Source: Streptomyces sp. NBC_01353 (GTDB lineage: Bacteria > Actinomycetota > Actinomycetes > Streptomycetales > Streptomycetaceae). Taken from it: DNA of 64,000 bases. The notes below the pieces were generated by a model. The model ran no database searches, was not told the origin of the DNA, and saw only the letters and a program-made list of their open reading frames with translations. The position numbers and the translations under genes are program-made. Below, in pieces: positions 22,956 through 32,031 of this stretch (the first letter of the stretch is position 1; each line of letters begins with the position of its first letter). The DNA lies in NCBI RefSeq assembly GCF_036237275.1, contig NZ_CP108352.1:5642001-5706000 (forward strand), in the 5' to 3' direction.

Positions 22956-25744
22956 CGTGCGTCTCCTGCCCTGAGTTCCTTGATCGAGCCTGTGCGCGCC
23001 GACCACCACGCCTGAAGGACGGCCGCCACCCCTGTCAGGACCACCACGCCCAGCGCGGGCAGCCCCAGCGACCACGGGTCCGCCCGCAGGGTCGCGCCGT
23101 CGAGGACGGCGAACCCCGGCGCCGCCGCCAAGGAGAGCCGGACCAGATCCACGCCCGGCCCGAGCAGCAGGATCGTCGCCCAGCCGACGAGGGTGCCGCC
23201 GACCGCGGCGAGCAGCGCCTGCGGCAGCGCCTCGAGCCCGAGGAGCCGCCGGCCCTGCCGCCGGGTCAGGCCCATGGTCCGCAGCCGGGCCAGGAGCGTG
23301 GCCCGCTCCGGCGCCGACTGCATCAGCGACAGCAGAACGGCGAGCACCGCGTAGCCCGCGCCCGCACCGATCGCCGCCAGATAGATCCGCTCGGCGCCCG
23401 ACTGCATCGGCGAGTCCACATAGGTGGCCCGCCGTTCGGTCCGCAGCACCACCGAGAAGTTCGGGGACTTCGCCGCGACCGCGGCCCGCAGCGCCTTCCC
23501 GTCGACCGAAGGGCCGGACGCCAGCAGCGCGGTGTCCGCCCGGTTCGTCAGGTCGGCGGCGTTGACCAGCAGGAAGTCCCCGCCGGGCAGGGCCGGGGTG
23601 GCGGCCCGTACCGCCACGATCCGCACCTTGAACTCGCCGGCGGCCGCCGTCACGCTCTGCGGCTCGCCACCGAGCCGCGCCGCCACCGCCGGGGAGGCGA
23701 TCGCCGGCAGGACCCGGTCGTGGTCGATCCGGCCACCTCTCCCGGTGGACTTCAGCAGACCGGCGGGGAAGGGCCCGAAGCCGGTCTGCCGGGCCAGCCG
23801 GGTGTACGACTCCGGTTCCACCCCCACCAGGGGCGCGGACCGCGCCTCCTGCGTGCGGCCTGTCCCGGCCGGCAGCAGCAGGCCGTACTCGATCTGGACC
23901 GCGGCCACGTCCCGCACCCCCGCCGACCCACGCACCGCCGTCGCCAGACCGGCCGGCAACGGCACCCCGTCGGTGTTCCCCGCGACCCGTGCGTCCGCGC
24001 CGGTCTCCAGGAGCGCGGCCCGGTCGCGGGCGTCGGCGACCCCGGCGAGCACCGAGCCGCCGAACGCGGCCGTCGTCAGCGCCACGAGGAGCGCGAGCAG
24101 CGGCAGCGCACCGGTCGCCGAGGACCGCCCGGCCCGGGCGAGCGACAGATATCCCACCGCGCCGCGCAGTCTGCGCGCCGGGCGGGCCGCCCACCGCAGC
24201 GGCAGCGGATACAGCCGTACGAGCACCAGCGCGGCGATCAGCGCGACCAGCACCGGCGCCGAGCTGACGAGATAGTCCCCGGAATCGTCCGTACCGCGTC
24301 GGCGCAGCGCCACGACAGCGCCGACGGCCAGGACGAGCACGGTGAGTTCGGCGACCGTACGGCCCCGGGAGGGGCGGGCGTCGACCAGGTCCTGGCGCCC
24401 GCCGTGCGTGAGCGGCCTGCGGTGCAGGAACAGCGCGCGCAGCGGCAGCGCCTGCGTGGCCAGGAGCGCGACCGCGCCGGCCGCGGCCAGGGCCGGCAGG
24501 AAGCGGGCATCGGGGAAGACGACCGTCGCGAGCAGCAGACCGAGCCCGGCGGCGGGCAGGGCGAGGACGGCCGTCTCGCCGAGCAGCCGGACTCCGATGC
24601 CCGCGAGCGAGCCGCCGCGCGAGCGCAGCAACGCCAGCTCCGCGGCGCGCCGGGCCGCGAACAGACCGCCGGTCATGGCGAGGACGACCGCCGCGACCGC
24701 GCCGATGCCGAACGCGGCGACGGCGACGACCGGAGCGATCGCCGTACGCATCCCGCGGTAGCCGCCCACGACCTCGTCGAGGTCGGTGTCGACCGCGCCG
24801 TTCCGGCCGATCGCCTCCCGGACCTGCACCAGGCCGGGGCCGCCGGACATGGAGGCGACGGCCTCGCCGAGCCGGGGCGTGTCCTGCGCGGTGAGATGGC
24901 CGGAGGCGGGCGCGAGGCGCCAGTAGAGCTCCGGCTCGCCGCTGCCCGACAGGAGCACGGGGCCGGCGGCGGGCGGGAGCAGCAGCGCGGCCTGCCAGTA
25001 GAACTGCGTGCCGGCGCCGCGCGGGACGACGGCGTACACGGGGGACCGCAGCAGTGGTTCGACGGACCAGTAGGCGCCCCCGGGCCGCATCGGGTCCACG
25101 ATGCCGGTGATGGTGACGGCGAGCGGGGTCGAGGAGAACTTGGCCGGCACGTGCACCACCGAACCGACCTTCAGCCGCAGCGACTTCGCCGTCGCCGTGG
25201 TGACGGCCGCCTCGCTCGTGCCCTTGGTCGCGTCGGCCTTCGCGGGCAGCCGGCCCTCCCGTACCGTCGCGTGCTCGGCGAGCCCGGACGGTGTGGCCAT
25301 CGTGAACTCGGGTGCTATCCCGAACGGCCGGGGAAGCCAGGGGTCGAGCCCGGTGACCCGCTTCGTGGTCCGTACCCCGTGCACCGACTCCCGGGGATCG
25401 GCGCGCAGCGGCTGCGGCAGCAGCTCCTCCAGCGCGGCGCGGTCCTTGGCCAGCCGCTCGGGCTCGATGCCGCCCTCCGCGAGCACCCGCGGAAGGAGGG
25501 TCGTGATGCCGAGGACCGCCTTGGCGGGCGCGGCGGTGGCGATGTGGTTCCGCAGGCCCTCGGTCTCGTACCCGTCGACGGTCCGGGGGAGGGCGGCGGC
25601 GAGGAAGGCGGTGACCAGGACGAGGAGCGCGAAGGCCCACGCCGTCCCCGGCGCGGTCCGCAGCCGGGTCCGCACCCAGGGAGCAACGGCGCGGGCGGGC
25701 TTGCGGGGCATGTCGGACGCCTTCCTGCCGGGTGCGGTACGCAT
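22952..25744 (-). CDS. FtsX-like ABC transporter permease (second of two)
   Basis: A 930-residue FtsX-family permease: an N-terminal helix (TAWAFALLVLVTAFLAAALP), a large extracellular domain, and helices grouped around APVVAVAAFGIGAVAAVVLAM and near the C-terminus (PALGVVVLTGVAAVLQAWWSA). LRSRGGSLAGIGVRLLGETAVLALP is the cytoplasmic coupling segment that meets the ATPase. Start: the ATG at 25744 overlaps the upstream permease stop by one base (TGATG), after a GGGGG site; a GTG at 25747 is equivalent. With the first permease and the ATPase it forms one MacB-like exporter; the substrate is unknown. Confidence 0.85.
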   Translation of the reverse strand: MRTAPGRKASDMPRKPARAVAPWVRTRLRTAPGTAWAFALLVLVTAFLAAALPRTVDGYETEGLRNHIATAAPAKAVLGITTLLPRVLAEGGIEPERLAKDRAALEELLPQPLRADPRESVHGVRTTKRVTGLDPWLPRPFGIAPEFTMATPSGLAEHATVREGRLPAKADATKGTSEAAVTTATAKSLRLKVGSVVHVPAKFSSTPLAVTITGIVDPMRPGGAYWSVEPLLRSPVYAVVPRGAGTQFYWQAALLLPPAAGPVLLSGSGEPELYWRLAPASGHLTAQDTPRLGEAVASMSGGPGLVQVREAIGRNGAVDTDLDEVVGGYRGMRTAIAPVVAVAAFGIGAVAAVVLAMTGGLFAARRAAELALLRSRGGSLAGIGVRLLGETAVLALPAAGLGLLLATVVFPDARFLPALAAAGAVALLATQALPLRALFLHRRPLTHGGRQDLVDARPSRGRTVAELTVLVLAVGAVVALRRRGTDDSGDYLVSSAPVLVALIAALVLVRLYPLPLRWAARPARRLRGAVGYLSLARAGRSSATGALPLLALLVALTTAAFGGSVLAGVADARDRAALLETGADARVAGNTDGVPLPAGLATAVRGSAGVRDVAAVQIEYGLLLPAGTGRTQEARSAPLVGVEPESYTRLARQTGFGPFPAGLLKSTGRGGRIDHDRVLPAIASPAVAARLGGEPQSVTAAAGEFKVRIVAVRAATPALPGGDFLLVNAADLTNRADTALLASGPSVDGKALRAAVAAKSPNFSVVLRTERRATYVDSPMQSGAERIYLAAIGAGAGYAVLAVLLSLMQSAPERATLLARLRTMGLTRRQGRRLLGLEALPQALLAAVGGTLVGWATILLLGPGVDLVRLSLAAAPGFAVLDGATLRADPWSLGLPALGVVVLTGVAAVLQAWWSARTGSIKELRAGDAR

Positions 25745-28700
25745 CACTGGTCCCCCTGGTGGCGCAGGGTCACGGCCGGGTCGGTTCGGCGCAGCGCGAT
25801 CGTGGCGACGATCAGCAGCGGCACCGCGGCGACCCCGGCGAGCAGCAGGGCCACGTGTCCGGGCGGGAGTTCGACCAGGACGCGGGGGACGGGCCGGGTC
25901 GCCTGTCCGGTCAGGACGACCAGCGGGACGACGGCCCTGGTCAGCACGGCGCCGAGGGCGACGCCCACCAGCAGGCCGATGCCGACCAGCAGGCCCTGTT
26001 CGGCGGCGATCAGCCGGGCCAGCTGGCGACGCGGGGCGCCGAGCGCCCGCAACACCCCGAACTCGGCCGACCGTTCACGGGTCGAGCCGGCCGCGCTGAC
26101 CGCGAAGCCGACGGCCGCGAGCGCGGCGGCGGCCGCCGCCACCGCCATCAGCGCGGCGTTGGGGCCCGCGCCGAGCGGGTCGCCGAGCAGCTCGGCGGCG
26201 GCCTCGTCCCGCACGAGCACCTTGCCGGGATCGGCGTCGGGGCGGGCCCGCAGCGCCCGGGCGACCTCGTCGGTCCGACCGGGCGCGGCGGTCAGCCACC
26301 ACTCGGTGGGCGGCAGGGTCGCGGTGCGGTCGGCGGCGAGGTACTGGTTGGCCGCGTGCAGGTCGAGGAGGAGGGCGCCCCCGTCGTCGGGCGTGGCGGA
26401 CGGCGCGGTCGCGGACACGGCCAGGGCCCCGCTGCCGGTGGTGGGCAGCTCCCGGACACTGTCGACGATCGTCACCCGCAGACGCAGGCCGGCGAGCGAC
26501 ACCTCCACCTCGTCGCCCTTCTTCGCCCCAGCAGCCGCGAGGAAGGCGTCGCTCGCCACCCCGCGCAGCGTCTTCGGAGGGGCGGGCCGCGGTGCGGCGA
26601 TCCGCACGTTGAAGTCCTCCGGACCGTCGAAGAGGTCCGTCCGGGACACGCCGTCGACGTCGTATCCGGTCGAGAACGGCGCGCTGCCGCCCGAGCTCCC
26701 GGTGAGCGGAAGCGGATCCTGCCACTCGCCGTTCGACGTCGTCCGGTACCCGGCGGTCCAGGAGGCGAAGGGGCGCGCGATGTCGAGCGGGCGCTCTGCG
26801 TCGCGTTCGTGCAGGGAGACGAGCTGTTCGACGGCGAGGGTCTGCCGCCCGCCCGGCCCCTCGGCGCTCTGCCCGTCCAGCTCCACGCCGGTCAGGTTCA
26901 GCACGCCGCCGGCCGCCGGGCCGGTCGCGTCGGGGCCGAGGCCGAGGGCGAGCCGGTGCGGCTTCCCGTCGGCAGGCAGCGGCCCGAGGAGCTGACGGTA
27001 CGGAACGCCGTGGCGGTCCTCCAGGACCACCGTCACCTGGACCGTCGCCGTGCCCGGCGGCGCCGTGCGCCGCAGGTCGAGGGCGAGGCCGCGGCTGCCG
27101 GCGGGCAGGGCGAGCCCCGGACGCGGGGCGTCCTTCGGGGCCAGGGACGTCAGCAGGTCGGAGGCGGGAAGGTCGGCGAGGTCGTCGCGGAGCAGGAAGC
27201 CGTCGGCGGCGTGCCGTGTGTCCAGGGCGAGGACGGTCGCGGTCCGGTTCTCCGCGAGGTCCGTGGTGGCGCGGTGCGCGGGGGCGGCCGAGCCGAGCCC
27301 GGGCAGCGCGGCGTACCGGCCGGCCTGGCTCGGGTCGGGGGCGCTGCCGGTGAGGACCCGTAGCGCCGTTCCCGTACGGAAGTCGGCCCGGTCCTCCTGC
27401 GAGCGGTCCCACGAGGCGCTCTGCCCGATGGCGAGCATCCCCATCGCGACGGCGAGGACGAGCAGCAGCACCGGGCCCGCGCCGCGCAGCGGCCGGCGGC
27501 TGAACTGCCAGCCCGCGAGCGCGGCCGGCAGTCCGCGCCCGCCCGCGGCGCGCCGCTCGGCGAGCCGGGCCGCGGGCGGCAGCAGCCGCAGGGTCAGGAC
27601 GGTGCCGGCGAGCAGCGCGAGCGCGGGGGCGGCCACGAGGAGGGGGTCGATGCCGAGGGAGCCGCCGCGGTCGCCGCTGAGCGCACCGGCGCCTCCGTCC
27701 CCGGACGCTCCGGTCTGCCGGTCGAGCTGCCAGTAGGCGACGGCCGCGACGAGGAGGAGGGCGATGTCGGCCCCCGCCCGTACGGGTCCGGGCAGCGCGG
27801 CCGTCCGCCCGTTGCGGAGCTTCACCACCGCGCCGTCCCCGGTGCTCAGCGCGGGCGCCACGACGGCGGCGGCGCAGCACACGGCGACCAGCGCCGCGAC
27901 CAGGGACACCTGGCCGAGAGGGGCGTCGTCGAGCCGTAGGCCCAGCGCGCCGAGCGAGGACCGGTCGGCCAGCAGCCGGGTCAGCGGACCGGCGAGGAGC
28001 GGGGCGATCACGGCGGCGGGCAGGGCGAGCAGCAGCGCCTCGACGGCGGCGAGCGAGGCGATCCGGCGCCGCGAACCGCCACGGGCCCGCAGCAGTGCGG
28101 TCTCGCCCGACCGCTCGGAGCTGAGCAGCCGGGCGACGAGCAGCAGGGCGTACGCGGCGAGCAGCACCAGCTGCACGGCCACGATCATCAGGGTGGACCG
28201 GGAGACGAGCAGCGCCCGCTCGGTCTGTTCGAGGACGGTCGGCAGCGAGGTGTGTGCGGTGACGGTGGAGCCGAACCGGGAGGCGTCGGCGGCGAGCGCC
28301 TTCGGCTCCGCCGTGGCGGAGGCGCGCAGCGCGTCCATCCGGCCGGTGGTGACCCCGGTGAAGTCGGCGCCGGCCAGCCAGGACGTCTCGCCCGCGGTGA
28401 CCCGGCCGGAGCCGAGGACGGCGGGATCGGCGACCAGCGGGCCGTACGTCGTGAACACGACGGTCTGCACCCCGCGCCCGCCCGCCGGGTCCAGCTGCCA
28501 GTAGAGATCGGTGAGGTCGGCAGGCCGGTAGAGGCCGGTGATCCGGGCCTTGACCGGCTTGCCGCCGAGCCGGTCGGTGAGATCGAGTACGGTCCCCGGC
28601 CCGATCCGCAGCCGCTTGGCGGCCTCCTCGGGAACCACGACGTCGATCGTTCCCCCGGCCGCGCCGTCTTGGGGCCAGGCGCCCTTCACGAGCGTGAGGC

Positions 28701-29085
28701 GCGAACGGTCGAGCGCGGCGATGTGCGTGAGATCGGGTTCGCCCAGGCGCGCGCCCGGATCCTGAAGGCTCCGGGGCAGTGCGTACGGCCCCGAGCGCTC
28801 CAGCTTCCGTACGTCGACCGGCAGCCCGTCGAAGGTCCGGCCGGCCGCCTCACGCGTCGCCGCGTCGGCGCCGTCCCGCTTGCCCGTCGGCACCTGCGCG
28901 GAGACGACCAGCGCGGCGGCGGGCGCGGCCCGGCCCTGCAGGGTGCCCTGGAGGGCGGCGTCGCCGATGGAGCCGGAGAAGGCCGCGAGCGCGGCGAGCA
29001 CGGAGGTGGTCAGCAGGACGGCGAGAAGCGCCGCGGCGAGCAGCAACCGGTGTGCCCTGACACGCAGAAGTACGAACCCGGTCAC
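25744..29085 (-). CDS. FtsX-like ABC transporter permease (first of two)
   Basis: A 1113-residue FtsX-family permease, longer than usual. It starts VTGFVLLRVRAHRLLLAAALLAVLLTTSVLAALAAFSGS (in sections), with an N-terminal transmembrane helix and a very large periplasmic-equivalent domain. Helices follow around STLMIVAVQLVLLAAYALLLVARLL, and the last region ends with LVGIGLLVGVALGAVLTRAVVPLVV and HVALLLAGVAAVPLLIVATIAL. RARGGSRRRIASLAAVEALLLALP and FGVLRALGAPRRQLARLI are coupling motifs; two such units in one protein indicate a duplicated FtsX module. GTG at 29085 preferred because GGGGGA lies 5 nt upstream; ATG 29115 has none. Confidence 0.83.
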   Translation of the reverse strand: MTGFVLLRVRAHRLLLAAALLAVLLTTSVLAALAAFSGSIGDAALQGTLQGRAAPAAALVVSAQVPTGKRDGADAATREAAGRTFDGLPVDVRKLERSGPYALPRSLQDPGARLGEPDLTHIAALDRSRLTLVKGAWPQDGAAGGTIDVVVPEEAAKRLRIGPGTVLDLTDRLGGKPVKARITGLYRPADLTDLYWQLDPAGGRGVQTVVFTTYGPLVADPAVLGSGRVTAGETSWLAGADFTGVTTGRMDALRASATAEPKALAADASRFGSTVTAHTSLPTVLEQTERALLVSRSTLMIVAVQLVLLAAYALLLVARLLSSERSGETALLRARGGSRRRIASLAAVEALLLALPAAVIAPLLAGPLTRLLADRSSLGALGLRLDDAPLGQVSLVAALVAVCCAAAVVAPALSTGDGAVVKLRNGRTAALPGPVRAGADIALLLVAAVAYWQLDRQTGASGDGGAGALSGDRGGSLGIDPLLVAAPALALLAGTVLTLRLLPPAARLAERRAAGGRGLPAALAGWQFSRRPLRGAGPVLLLVLAVAMGMLAIGQSASWDRSQEDRADFRTGTALRVLTGSAPDPSQAGRYAALPGLGSAAPAHRATTDLAENRTATVLALDTRHAADGFLLRDDLADLPASDLLTSLAPKDAPRPGLALPAGSRGLALDLRRTAPPGTATVQVTVVLEDRHGVPYRQLLGPLPADGKPHRLALGLGPDATGPAAGGVLNLTGVELDGQSAEGPGGRQTLAVEQLVSLHERDAERPLDIARPFASWTAGYRTTSNGEWQDPLPLTGSSGGSAPFSTGYDVDGVSRTDLFDGPEDFNVRIAAPRPAPPKTLRGVASDAFLAAAGAKKGDEVEVSLAGLRLRVTIVDSVRELPTTGSGALAVSATAPSATPDDGGALLLDLHAANQYLAADRTATLPPTEWWLTAAPGRTDEVARALRARPDADPGKVLVRDEAAAELLGDPLGAGPNAALMAVAAAAAALAAVGFAVSAAGSTRERSAEFGVLRALGAPRRQLARLIAAEQGLLVGIGLLVGVALGAVLTRAVVPLVVLTGQATRPVPRVLVELPPGHVALLLAGVAAVPLLIVATIALRRTDPAVTLRHQGDQ

Positions 29086-29211
29086 CCATCCCCCTGAACC
29101 CCACCGAACGTTCATCCGATGCTTTCAGAGGGCACGTGCCCCTGGAAACCGCTTGCACGGGGTCCTTGACTCGATCGTGACCGTTATTCGGGGCCACGAC
29201 ACCGGAATGCG

Positions 29212-29613
29212 TCAGTCCGCGGTGTTCACCATCGACGCGGCCGCGTACGTGAGGTACTTCCACAGCTGGCTCTCGTGCTCGGGCGCCAGACCCAGCTCGT
29301 CGACCGCGTCCCGCATGTGCCTCAGCCAGGCGTCGTGCGCCGCCTTGTCGACCGTGAACGGGGCGTGGCGCATCCGCAGCCGGGGGTGGCCGCGGTGGTC
29401 GCTGTAGGTACGGGGGCCGCCCCAGTACTGGATCAGGAAGAGCACGAGGCGCTCCTCCGCGGGCCCGAGGTCCTCCTCGGGGTACATCGGGCGCAGCAGA
29501 GGGTCCTCCGCGACTCCCTGGTAGAAGCGGCGCACGAGACGCCGGAAGGTCTCCTCGCCACCCACCTGCTCGTAGAAGGTCTGCTCCTGAAGTGTGCCGC
29601 GCGGAATCTCCAT
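29212..29613 (-). CDS. glbO: group II truncated hemoglobin (GlbO type)
   Basis: A 133-residue globin of the trHbO group, binding heme and O2/NO in the cytoplasm. The motifs are FYEQVGGEETFRRLVRRFYQGV, DPLLRPMYPEEDL (end of helix C, with Pro-Met-Tyr), LFLIQYWGGPRTYSD (the group II tryptophan motif) and HPRLRMRHAPFTV, containing the proximal histidine. GlbO proteins support respiration or NO detoxification. ATG 29613 was chosen over the GTG just upstream. It stands divergent from the methyltransferase gene at 29717, with ~100 bp between. Confidence 0.92.
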   Translation of the reverse strand: MEIPRGTLQEQTFYEQVGGEETFRRLVRRFYQGVAEDPLLRPMYPEEDLGPAEERLVLFLIQYWGGPRTYSDHRGHPRLRMRHAPFTVDKAAHDAWLRHMRDAVDELGLAPEHESQLWKYLTYAAASMVNTAD

Positions 29614-29716
29614 CACCGTTCCATCGTCTCAGATGCCCCGACGGAGGACCGGAGGTCTAGGACCACCGGCCTCCGGACCGCTCGCCTCCCCACCGCCCGC
29701 GCAGGACAGTGGAGGC

Positions 29717-30691
29717 ATGGGCGCTCAGCCGGACGGCTTCGCCGAGGACGGTGCGCGGGCGCGACAGGTTCTCGTACGGGAGATCGAGGCGTACGGCGCT
29801 CTGCGCGACCCCGCCTTGCACACGGCCTTCTCCGAGGTGCCCCGCCATCTCTTCGTCCCCTACTACTACGTCTCCGGGACCGGCGGCTACGAGCGGCTCT
29901 GGTCCGGCGACCCCGACCCCGGCCGGCGCGCACGCTGGCTGCGGGGTGCCTACCAGGACGAGCCGCTGGCCACCCGGGTACGGGACGGGGAGCTGGTCAG
30001 CTCCTCCAGCCAGCCCTCCCTGATGGCGCAGATGCTGGATGCCCTGGAGGTGCGGGACGGGCAGGACGTCCTGGAGATCGGCGCCGGCACCGGCTACAAC
30101 GCCGCCCTGCTCAGCCACCGGCTCGGCGCCGAGCACGTCACCACCGTCGATCTTGACGAGGACATCACCGAGTCCGCCCGCACCCATCTCGCCGCCGCCG
30201 GGTACCGGCCCGCCGTGATCACCGGCGACGGCGCCCGCGGCTGCCCCGAACGCGCCCCGTTCGACCGGATCGTCGCGACCTGCACCGTGCCGTCGATCCC
30301 GTACGCCTGGCTCGCCCAGTGCCGCCCCGAGGCGCTCGTCCTCGCGCCGCTCTCCACCGGGCTGATCCTGCTGCGGGTGCGCGACGCGTCCCATGCGGAG
30401 GGCCGCTTCCTGCCCACCTCCGCGTACTTCGTCGCGCTGCGCGGCGGCAACGCCCGCTTCCCCCGGCGGCGGCCGATGGGCCTGCCGCGGCAGGTGTACG
30501 ACGACGAGCGCTTCCGATTCCTGCGCACCCTGGCGGAGGACACCCTCGACGCGCGCGAAGCGCTCTCGCTCTGGCAGCGCGAGCGGCGGCCTGAGCGGGA
30601 GCGCTTCGGGGTGACGGTGCTCGGGGGTCGGCAGTGGGCCTGGCTGGACGACCCCGAGGGGCCGTACGCCTGGCCACTGCCGAGCGGCTGA
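29717..30691 (+). CDS. protein-L-isoaspartate O-methyltransferase-like SAM methyltransferase
   Basis: A 324-residue methyltransferase. The SAM-binding motif I is DVLEIGAGTGYNAALLSHR, followed by VTTVDLDEDIT (motif II) and ERAPFDRIVATCTVPSIPYAW (post-I), in the arrangement of PCMT/Pcm enzymes; SSSSQPSLMAQMLDALEV is the characteristic upstream substrate strand region. Length exceeds the ~210 aa of Pcm, with a C-terminal domain (ARFPRRRPMGLPRQ..., WLDDPEGPYAWPLPSG) typical of actinobacterial homologues. Repair of isoaspartate is therefore probable but a different acceptor is possible. GGAGGC precedes the ATG at 29717, 1-nt spacing; alternatives upstream lack support. Confidence 0.82.
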   Translation: MGAQPDGFAEDGARARQVLVREIEAYGALRDPALHTAFSEVPRHLFVPYYYVSGTGGYERLWSGDPDPGRRARWLRGAYQDEPLATRVRDGELVSSSSQPSLMAQMLDALEVRDGQDVLEIGAGTGYNAALLSHRLGAEHVTTVDLDEDITESARTHLAAAGYRPAVITGDGARGCPERAPFDRIVATCTVPSIPYAWLAQCRPEALVLAPLSTGLILLRVRDASHAEGRFLPTSAYFVALRGGNARFPRRRPMGLPRQVYDDERFRFLRTLAEDTLDAREALSLWQRERRPERERFGVTVLGGRQWAWLDDPEGPYAWPLPSG

Positions 30692-30721
30692 TCCCGGGGT
30701 CGTCGCCGGGACCCCGGCCGC

Positions 30722-31990
30722 TTATCCCCGGCGGACCGTGATCGTCGTCCAGGCGCCGACGTGCACCCGGTCGCCGTCCTGGAGCGGGACGGGCACGTAC
30801 GGCTGGATCGGTTCTTCGCCACCGTTGATCGTCGTGCCGTTGGTGGAGTTCTGGTCCACCACCGCCCATGAGCCGTCCGGCTGCTGCACCAGCACGGCGT
30901 GCTGGTGCGAGACGCCCGGGTCCTCCGGCGGCACGGAGAGGTCGATGTCGGGGGACTCGCCGGTGGAGTGCCGGCGGCGACCGATGCTGACCTGGTTGCC
31001 CTGGAGCGGCAGATGCTGCTCGGGGGAGTAGGCGGGCAGGTTCAGGCCCGTGGCCTCCGGACCGCTGCGATGCATCATCGCCATGAAGTAGTCGCGGTCC
31101 GGCCCGATGTACGCCGACCAGCCCGCGGCGGGCCGCTGCGGCTGGTACTGCTGCTGTGGCGGCTGCGGGGCGTGCTGCTGCGGCGGAGGCTGCGGGGCGT
31201 GCTGCTGCGGCGCGTGCTGCTGCATCGGGGGCGCCTGCGGCGGAGCCTGGGGCTGCGAGGGCGGCGGCAGCATCCAGTCGTCACCGCCTGCGCCACCACC
31301 GTGCTGCGGCGGGGCCTGCGGAGCGGGCTGCTGAGGCGCCTGCTGCCCGGGCGGTGGGCTCTGGAAGAAGGACGGCGGGGGCTGCGGCGGCCCCTGCTGG
31401 AACCCCTGCGGTGGCTGCGGCTGGGGAATCTGCCCCTGGGGCGGCTGCTGCTGCATCGGCGGACGCTGCGGCGGCGCCTGGTGGTGCGTGGGGTCGGCGG
31501 ACAGCGGCTCCGCCGGCCGGTTCATCTGCGACGGCCGCGAGCTCTGGTACTCGTACGGGTCCGGCTGCTGCGGAGCCTGCGGCTGCGGCGGACGCGGCGG
31601 CGACTGGAAGCCCGGCGGCAGATTGAGGCCCGGCGGCGGGCTCTGCTGCGGGGAGGGCGGCGCCACCGGCGTGTACGAGGTCGCCGTGTTGGTCAGGAAG
31701 TTCCAGCGGCACTCCTCGCAGAACGGGGCCATGGCCTCGCGCGGGGTGCGGCACTGGGGGCAGAACTCCGCCTGGGCGGTCGCGTTCGGGTCGTAGCCCC
31801 CGGGGCCGGGGCCAGGGCCACCGGGACCCTGTCCGGGTCCACCCGGACCCGGGTATCCGTAGGCCGGCGGCGGGGGCGGGGGAGGCGGCGGTACGGCACC
31901 CGCCGGCGCACCCGCCCCGGCCATGCGGTGGCCGCAGACCTCGCACCAGTCGTCGGAAACCGACTGGTGTCCGTTCGGGCAGGTCGGCAT
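30722..31990 (-). CDS. FHA-domain protein with N-terminal zinc ribbons and Pro/Gln-rich linker
   Basis: A 422-residue protein ending the kinase operon. The N-terminus has a zinc ribbon (C4, H8, C16, C19 in CPNGH...CEVCG), then a second ribbon at residues ~76-93 (CPQCRTPREAMAPFCEEC). A 200-residue Pro/Gln-rich disordered linker (repeats of PPQQHAPQ and QAPPQAPP) follows, then a C-terminal FHA domain of about 90 residues: QVSIGRRRHSTGESPDIDLS, with GR and SxxH (PGVSHQHAVL) for phosphothreonine binding, and NSTNGTTING. It should bind a phosphothreonine peptide, most likely a target of the adjacent PknG-like kinase. ATG with GGGGGAAG before it. Confidence 0.9.
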   Translation of the reverse strand: MPTCPNGHQSVSDDWCEVCGHRMAGAGAPAGAVPPPPPPPPPAYGYPGPGGPGQGPGGPGPGPGGYDPNATAQAEFCPQCRTPREAMAPFCEECRWNFLTNTATSYTPVAPPSPQQSPPPGLNLPPGFQSPPRPPQPQAPQQPDPYEYQSSRPSQMNRPAEPLSADPTHHQAPPQRPPMQQQPPQGQIPQPQPPQGFQQGPPQPPPSFFQSPPPGQQAPQQPAPQAPPQHGGGAGGDDWMLPPPSQPQAPPQAPPMQQHAPQQHAPQPPPQQHAPQPPQQQYQPQRPAAGWSAYIGPDRDYFMAMMHRSGPEATGLNLPAYSPEQHLPLQGNQVSIGRRRHSTGESPDIDLSVPPEDPGVSHQHAVLVQQPDGSWAVVDQNSTNGTTINGGEEPIQPYVPVPLQDGDRVHVGAWTTITVRRG

Positions 31991-32031
31991 GTCGGTGCTT
32001 CCCCCTCTCGTCGTCCGGCCCCCTGGCCGGG

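Noticed and set aside
20429-29085. Possible antibiotic-resistance island (TetR, membrane protein, ABC exporter)
   Set aside because: The TetR pair and the ABC operon are separated by a terminator and show no biosynthetic genes; FtsX-type exporters are common core genes.
29130-29141. GGGCACGTGCCC palindrome upstream of the FtsX permease
   Set aside because: A 12-bp GC palindrome is expected fairly often in this composition; no repeat or matching regulator nearby.
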